NCBI GenBank assembly: GCA_018816605.1
Contig: JAHIVS010000534.1
Location: forward strand, 1 to 10,394
DNA: 10,394 nt
Direction: 5' to 3'
Origin: Pseudomonadota bacterium
GTDB taxonomy: Bacteria; Desulfobacterota; Desulfobacteria; Desulfobacterales; Desulfobacteraceae
A model generated the notes under the pieces. It was not told the origin of the DNA. It ran no database searches and worked only from the letters and a program-made list of their open reading frames with translations. Positions 6,606-10,394 of this stretch are shown one piece after another (within the stretch, counting starts at the first letter, position 1; every line of letters starts with the position of its first letter). A program made the translations under genes and the position numbers.

Positions 6606-7995
6606 TGGTTTCCTTTAAAAAAAACTTGCTGTGAATCACGGCCCCAACCAGGCAAAACGTGCAAACACCCAGGGTAAGACAAAAAATGGCTCCGGAATTG
6701 GGCAACAGCTTAATCACGGGCAGCAACAGGGCATAACACAACATTGTCGCCAGGGCATAGCTGATGGAAAAATCTTTTAAGACAGGCGTTTCCATGTCTG
6801 AATCACAAATCCTCAATAATAGAATACCCGTCATAATGACACCTGTACTCTGGCCGAACAAGGCAATGGCCCGTTCGAATTTATAATCCTGAAACAAGTG
6901 CATGCCCAATACCATGATGATCAGATAAACCAGGATAATCCCCAGAACAAACATGACACTCATGGGGATTGCATATTTTAAAACTGCTTCCACCGGCAAA
7001 CTGGCTATGGCTGCCACAATGGAAAAATCCACCAGCAATGAGGTGAATTTTGTCTTTATTTTTATATCAATCAAAAATGAAAGATTCAGCCGCTTGAGCA
7101 TCCAGTTCACCATCAGCATAATGGCGATGGCATAGGCCCATTCGGCGATATTTGAGAGAAGCGGTATATGATGGGCCTTGAGAAATCCCACCAATACATA
7201 GGAGATGCCGCAGACCATAAAAATGATGGCCACATGAAAGGCCAGGCTGTCAACCGAAGAGGAGTGGGTGGTTTCCCGGCAGGTCAGAACCTGTTTGTCC
7301 ATGCGCGTCTGATACCCTTTTCTCATCTCTTCGGGCAAATTCCCGGGATGGGTTAAATTCTTAATTTGATTCTTCCGGGCAGCAATGTTGATAAAAATCA
7401 TTCCAAACACAATTCCGCAGACGAGCCCAACGGTTGCGGATGTGACGGCCACGCCCTGGGCCACCTCCCAATAGGGCAGATTTAATTTTTGCAGAATATT
7501 TCCGACCAGGCCGGCTGTTCCATGTCCGCCAAAAAAACCCAGGGCCAGCTCCATTCCAAAGGCCGGATAAATCTGTAACTCCGGCATCCACCAGGAAAAA
7601 ACGATCTTGGTGGCAAACCCCAGGGCAAAGAGCCCAAAGGCACATCCTGTCCCCAATAAAAACATGGGCACCACATGATTTTTTTTCTTGCCGGCAATGG
7701 GACCCTCCTGCACCCCCAGTCCCAATCCCAGGGGAACCGATGCAATAATGGGCAGAATTAATATCCCGGGGATCAGGGAAAAATCCCTTAGGAAGGATTC
7801 GGGTATGGGTAAGACTGCATAATTTTTCAGTAAAATAGGGCCGAGTAAAAGTCCGAGAAACCCACCGATGACAGAGGCCGGCAAAAATAAATTCTGGAAA
7901 AATTTTATTTTTGCCCTCAAAAAAAACCCCACGACCAAAAGCCCACCGAGAATACCGACTTCCTGAACCAATTGCATAAAAAGCGCTGATGTCAT
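6598..7995 (-). CDS. gltS: sodium/glutamate symporter, GltS (ESS) family
   Basis: This 465-residue multi-pass inner-membrane protein resembles GltS, the Na+-driven glutamate importer. The two inverted-topology halves each carry a Gly/Ser-rich re-entrant motif: GGHGTAG at 156-162, nearly identical to the known GltS signature, and GQSTG at 381-385. Hydrophilic residues near 205-245, rich in basic residues, form the central cytoplasmic loop and help explain why it is longer than E. coli GltS (about 400). The ATG at 7993-7995 has a strong AGGAGGG Shine-Dalgarno (8002-8008) about 6 nt away, so the start is secure. It follows the AOR gene on the same strand after 112 bp that hold a nested inverted repeat, and it could share that transcript. 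The substrate could be glutamate or another anionic amino acid or organic acid. Confidence 0.9.
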   Translation of the reverse strand: MTSALFMQLVQEVGILGGLLVVGFFLRAKIKFFQNLFLPASVIGGFLGLLLGPILLKNYAVLPIPESFLRDFSLIPGILILPIIASVPLGLGLGVQEGPIAGKKKNHVVPMFLLGTGCAFGLFALGFATKIVFSWWMPELQIYPAFGMELALGFFGGHGTAGLVGNILQKLNLPYWEVAQGVAVTSATVGLVCGIVFGMIFINIAARKNQIKNLTHPGNLPEEMRKGYQTRMDKQVLTCRETTHSSSVDSLAFHVAIIFMVCGISYVLVGFLKAHHIPLLSNIAEWAYAIAIMLMVNWMLKRLNLSFLIDIKIKTKFTSLLVDFSIVAAIASLPVEAVLKYAIPMSVMFVLGIILVYLIIMVLGMHLFQDYKFERAIALFGQSTGVIMTGILLLRICDSDMETPVLKDFSISYALATMLCYALLLPVIKLLPNSGAIFCLTLGVCTFCLVGAVIHSKFFLKETRG

Positions 7996-8037
7996 CTGTT
8001 ACCCTCCTGTAGTTGCTTTGCCGGCGATGTTGCGCTT

Positions 8038-8107
8038 GGGGCCTCAACTTTCGGACATCGGCGTTGAAGGACCCCACGTCACATATCTGCCAACGCCTAA
8101 AGTTGAG
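8038..8107 (-). ncRNA. nested perfect inverted repeat in the AOR-gltS gap, possible structured RNA
   Basis: An outer perfect 9-bp pair (CTCAACTTT 8043-8051 with AAAGTTGAG 8099-8107) encloses an inner perfect 7-bp pair (GGCGTTG 8060-8066 with CAACGCC 8091-8097). The two stems are separated by 8 nt on one side and 1 nt on the other, and the terminal loop is 24 nt. On the minus strand, GGGGTCC in the loop (8075-8069) could pair, with one bulged T, with GGCCCC just outside the outer stem (8043-8038), giving a pseudoknot. The element begins next to the AOR stop codon and ends about 30 nt before the gltS Shine-Dalgarno. No U-run follows, so it is not a standard terminator. It may be a cis-regulatory RNA, an mRNA processing or stabilising hairpin, or a palindromic repeat element. 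It matches no RNA family I recognise. Confidence 0.5.
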
Positions 8108-9976
8108 TTACCACACAACGGCCGACTCCTTTGCCATGTCAAATTTTTCAAGTATTTCGCCTGTGGGAATACCCCTTGTCCTATCAAATCCCATCCGCGT
8201 GTAAAAATCGGCTTTCATACCTGAAAAATTCATTTGTATCCCCTTGGGCTCTCCATCACGGGCCGGTTCCAGCATTCGCGGGGTCAGGATGTCGTCTGAT
8301 GCCCGAAAGCCGAACCTGTAGTTTAAAAGCCGTTTCAGATAAAAAATCCGTCTGCCGGCACCCAACAGGTCGTTTATTTTCCAGTCATACCCGACAACAC
8401 AATTGAACAGATCGACCCATTCGGGCAGGGTGATCTGCCGGTCGGCAAACTGGCAGAAACAGGCACTGTTTTCGATATTTCCCATTTCAATCGCAAACAC
8501 AGCCACCTTTGCCTTGTTCTCATCGGTCATGGGCTCCAGTTCATAATCAAACCCAATCTCAGGATAGTAACAGGCACCGGATTCAATAAAATGCATGATC
8601 GAAGACAGGTGACATGCCCCCCGGGGACTTAGGGCATAGGCCAGGGCCTTGCCGTGGCCACCCCCCCGGGGATCATGCATGGGGGCTTCCAGGCCTTTGC
8701 TATGAGCCGTGTAATCCAGGGACTTTTTCCCGATTTTTCTGGCCGCTGCCGCACTGCCAAGGCCCAGCAGGCTGCCAAGCGCACCTTTTTTCATGGCGAT
8801 TGCCGGCAATACACTGTCTATGACGGTTTCCATGTCTGCCCATCCAAGAGCAATATTGCCCGTGTCCCTAAGGGTGAGATCCCCTTTTGCATAGGCTTCC
8901 ATGGCCCAGGCAATGGTTGCGCCGGCTGAAATGGTATCAACCCCCAGATCATTACAGACCCGTCCCGCCTTGCAGGCCGCTGCAAGATCCATGGACCCCA
9001 GAAGGCTGCCAAAGGAAACAATGGTCTCATATTCGGGCCCGGGTCCCTTGGAAAGGGCAAAGGGGCCCTGCTCAATTTCAATGAGTTTCTTACAGGCGAT
9101 GGAACAATAGGCGCAGGAAGATCTGCCCTTGAAATAGGTCTCGCTGAGGGTTGTTCCGGTTAGCGCTTCCGCCATTTCCTCCCAGAAATTGGAGGTCCAG
9201 TTTTTGATGGGAACATTGCCGGCATACACATGGCTTTCAAGGCTTCCGGCCGTTCCAAATTCCCGAAGCACTTCAGAAATCATGCCTTTTGGGATTCTGG
9301 GATTGATCTCGCTTCTCAGTTTTTCAAATTTTTTGGGGTCAGAAAGGTGCATCTTTTTTTCAGAGGCCCTTACCACGACTGCCTTGAGATTTTTAGACCC
9401 CATGACCGCCCCGAAACCGGTACGACCGAAGCTGTGATGATTTTCATGCATGATATTGGCATAAAAAACCTGATTTTCTCCGGCAGGCCCGATGACTAGG
9501 ACTCTGTATTTTTTGTCGAACCGCTCTTTCAGGGCCCTTGTGACATCTTCTATGCCCTTTCCCCAATAGGCAGCCGCATCCATAAGACGAATCTTATCGT
9601 CTTCGATGAGAAGGAAGACAGGGGTCTTTGATTTGCCGACTATCATAATCCCGTCAAACCCGGCATATCTTAATTCCGGGGCAAAATATCCCCCGCAGGA
9701 GGAATCTGAAAACCCATTGGTTAAAGGAGACCGTCCGGCCGCACAAAACCGGCTGGTACCGGACAACCTCAGCCCGGCAAAGGGACCGTTCATGAACATC
9801 AGCATGGCTTCCGGGGACAGCGGTGGGGCATCAAAATCCGCTGTTTCCCAGAAGAGCTTGGCGGCAAGTCCGCTGCCGCCCACATAGCTTTCATAATAGG
9901 CTTTGGGAAGTTCCAGTATTTCAATGGAATGACACGACAAGTCGATGCGGATAATTTTTCCGGTATTGGCGTTCAC
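8108..9976 (-). CDS. aldehyde:ferredoxin oxidoreductase family protein (tungsten/molybdenum pterin)
   Basis: This 622-residue protein is a full-length cytoplasmic AOR-family enzyme. The family oxidises aldehydes to carboxylic acids and reduces ferredoxin, using a tungsten (or molybdenum) bis-pterin and one [4Fe-4S] cluster. It opens with the typical TGKIIRIDLS, followed by GGSGLAAKL, GGYFAPELRYAGFDGI and GRTGFGAVMGSKNLKAV. Cluster ligands are Cys288, Cys291 and Cys295 (CAYCSIAC), the same numbers as in Pyrococcus furiosus AOR, with Cys508 as the probable distal fourth. The first pterin motif DxxGxD is intact (Asp343-Asp347); the second is degenerate (Asn503 to Cys508). GPEYET (Glu315, Glu317), DPRG (435-438) and RGACH (His456) are also present. 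The start is GTG 9974-9976 with a GGAGGA site 4 nt upstream. It follows the SCP2-like gene by 25 bp, probably in one operon. The aldehyde substrate cannot be deduced. Confidence 0.94.
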   Translation of the reverse strand: MNANTGKIIRIDLSCHSIEILELPKAYYESYVGGSGLAAKLFWETADFDAPPLSPEAMLMFMNGPFAGLRLSGTSRFCAAGRSPLTNGFSDSSCGGYFAPELRYAGFDGIMIVGKSKTPVFLLIEDDKIRLMDAAAYWGKGIEDVTRALKERFDKKYRVLVIGPAGENQVFYANIMHENHHSFGRTGFGAVMGSKNLKAVVVRASEKKMHLSDPKKFEKLRSEINPRIPKGMISEVLREFGTAGSLESHVYAGNVPIKNWTSNFWEEMAEALTGTTLSETYFKGRSSCAYCSIACKKLIEIEQGPFALSKGPGPEYETIVSFGSLLGSMDLAAACKAGRVCNDLGVDTISAGATIAWAMEAYAKGDLTLRDTGNIALGWADMETVIDSVLPAIAMKKGALGSLLGLGSAAAARKIGKKSLDYTAHSKGLEAPMHDPRGGGHGKALAYALSPRGACHLSSIMHFIESGACYYPEIGFDYELEPMTDENKAKVAVFAIEMGNIENSACFCQFADRQITLPEWVDLFNCVVGYDWKINDLLGAGRRIFYLKRLLNYRFGFRASDDILTPRMLEPARDGEPKGIQMNFSGMKADFYTRMGFDRTRGIPTGEILEKFDMAKESAVVW

Positions 9977-9980
9977 AATT

Positions 9981-9986
9981 TCCTCC
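9981..9986 (-). promoter_or_regulatory. Shine-Dalgarno deciding the GTG start of the AOR gene
   Basis: GGAGGA on the minus strand lies 4 nt before the GTG at 9974-9976. It supports this non-ATG start, which also gives the usual family N-terminus. Confidence 0.7.
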
Positions 9987-10001
9987 GAGATGGATCCTTT
10001 T

Positions 10002-10394
10002 TTACTTTTTAGTCACAATCAGGTCATCGTACCCAAGTTCGTGCAGAATTTCAGGGAATCGTCTGAAGGTGGGCCTGACAACGGGCAGCAATTTAAGCAT
10101 GGCCGTAATTTTCCCGCCCTGCTTTACCTTGCCCTTTGCCACGGCGGCAATGGGGTTCTCAAACCCGTGCCAGAACCTGTGGGAATGGTCTGCCGACTGT
10201 TTGGACCACACATCTTCTTTTATGGTTGTTTCTCCCAGGTAAAAAGCCCCGTAAAAGCCGGGTTTTTCAGGTGTGTTTTTCAAATCAATGATAATTTCAC
10301 AATCCGGGTCTGCATAGATAAATTTAATGATAATGCCGGCCCTGCCCATCTTGGGACCGATTTTTTCATCGGTGAGCACACTGGTTAGAAACCG
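10002..10394 (-). CDS. SCP2-like sterol/lipid-carrier domain protein, 5' end outside the window
   Basis: The visible 130 codons resemble the small SCP2-like (sterol carrier protein 2 type) family, which binds acyl or other hydrophobic ligands in a beta-sheet/helix pocket. Features are the beta strands IIIKFIYADPDCEIIIDL, the SADHSHRFWHGFENPIAAVAKGK core, where family members show a similar aromatic/small-residue pattern before an AxxxGxxK turn, and a C-terminal helix GGKITAMLKLLPVVRPTF. No signal peptide is visible in the part shown. A GTG at 10377-10379 could serve as a start, but the frame stays open to the right edge (RFLTS before it) and family members usually have more N-terminal residues. 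The true start is therefore probably outside the window. It lies 25 bp upstream of the AOR gene on the same strand, suggesting a shared operon. The ligand is unknown. Confidence 0.7.
   Translation of the reverse strand, partial: RFLTSVLTDEKIGPKMGRAGIIIKFIYADPDCEIIIDLKNTPEKPGFYGAFYLGETTIKEDVWSKQSADHSHRFWHGFENPIAAVAKGKVKQGGKITAMLKLLPVVRPTFRRFPEILHELGYDDLIVTKK

Noticed and set aside
7361..8077. A 238-codon minus-strand frame overlapping the start of gltS
   Set aside because: It is an alternate frame of gltS, running through its Shine-Dalgarno and the inverted repeat. The product lacks membrane segments or any known motif, whereas the gltS frame is clearly GltS-like.
8038..8107. Intrinsic terminator between AOR and gltS
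   Set aside because: The stems are strong, but neither strand has a T-run after them and the stem is interrupted by an asymmetric loop.

Overview
The window looks like chromosomal DNA of an anaerobic, sulfate-reducer-like deltaproteobacterium (Desulfobacterota, probably Desulfobacterales). This is inferred from gene content: an HdrC-type iron-sulfur protein, a tungsten/molybdopterin aldehyde:ferredoxin oxidoreductase (AOR), a small SCP2-like lipid-binding protein and a moderately GC-rich coding style. No rRNA, marker gene or database match is available here to prove it. No tRNA, rRNA, CRISPR array, insertion sequence or prophage gene was seen.

Layout. (1) 1-196, minus strand: the 5' end of an HdrC-like [4Fe-4S] protein running off the left edge. 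A 175-bp AT-rich region separates it from a divergent gene. (2) 372-4268, plus strand: a full-length HrpA DEAH-box RNA helicase. All SF2 motifs are recognisable, but the Walker A motif has Asp where Gly is nearly invariant. (3) 4265-4522, minus strand: a small unrecognised protein, convergent with hrpA and overlapping its stop codon by 4 bp. (4) 4676-5383 and 5401-6591, plus strand: a CcdA-type membrane thiol/disulfide transporter followed 17 bp later by a 12-TM major facilitator, probably co-transcribed. (5) 6598-7995, minus strand: a GltS-family sodium/glutamate symporter, convergent with the MFS gene after a 6-bp gap. (6) 8108-9976 and 10002 to beyond 10394, minus strand: an AOR preceded by an SCP2-like protein that is cut by the right edge.

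Functionally, the right third reads as one minus-strand transcription unit in the order SCP2-like, AOR, structured intergenic element, GltS. A plausible but unproven reading is use of amino acids or 2-oxoacids: GltS brings in an amino acid, and AOR oxidises an aldehyde made from it and passes electrons to ferredoxin. The left half is unrelated housekeeping: RNA/ribosome quality control by HrpA, and membrane thiol transport by CcdA.

The most unusual items are the HrpA G66D Walker A substitution and a nested perfect inverted repeat (8043-8107) filling the AOR-gltS gap. That repeat carries a possible pseudoknot and no T-tract. A third is a degenerate second pterin-binding motif in the AOR (Asn503 where Asp is expected).
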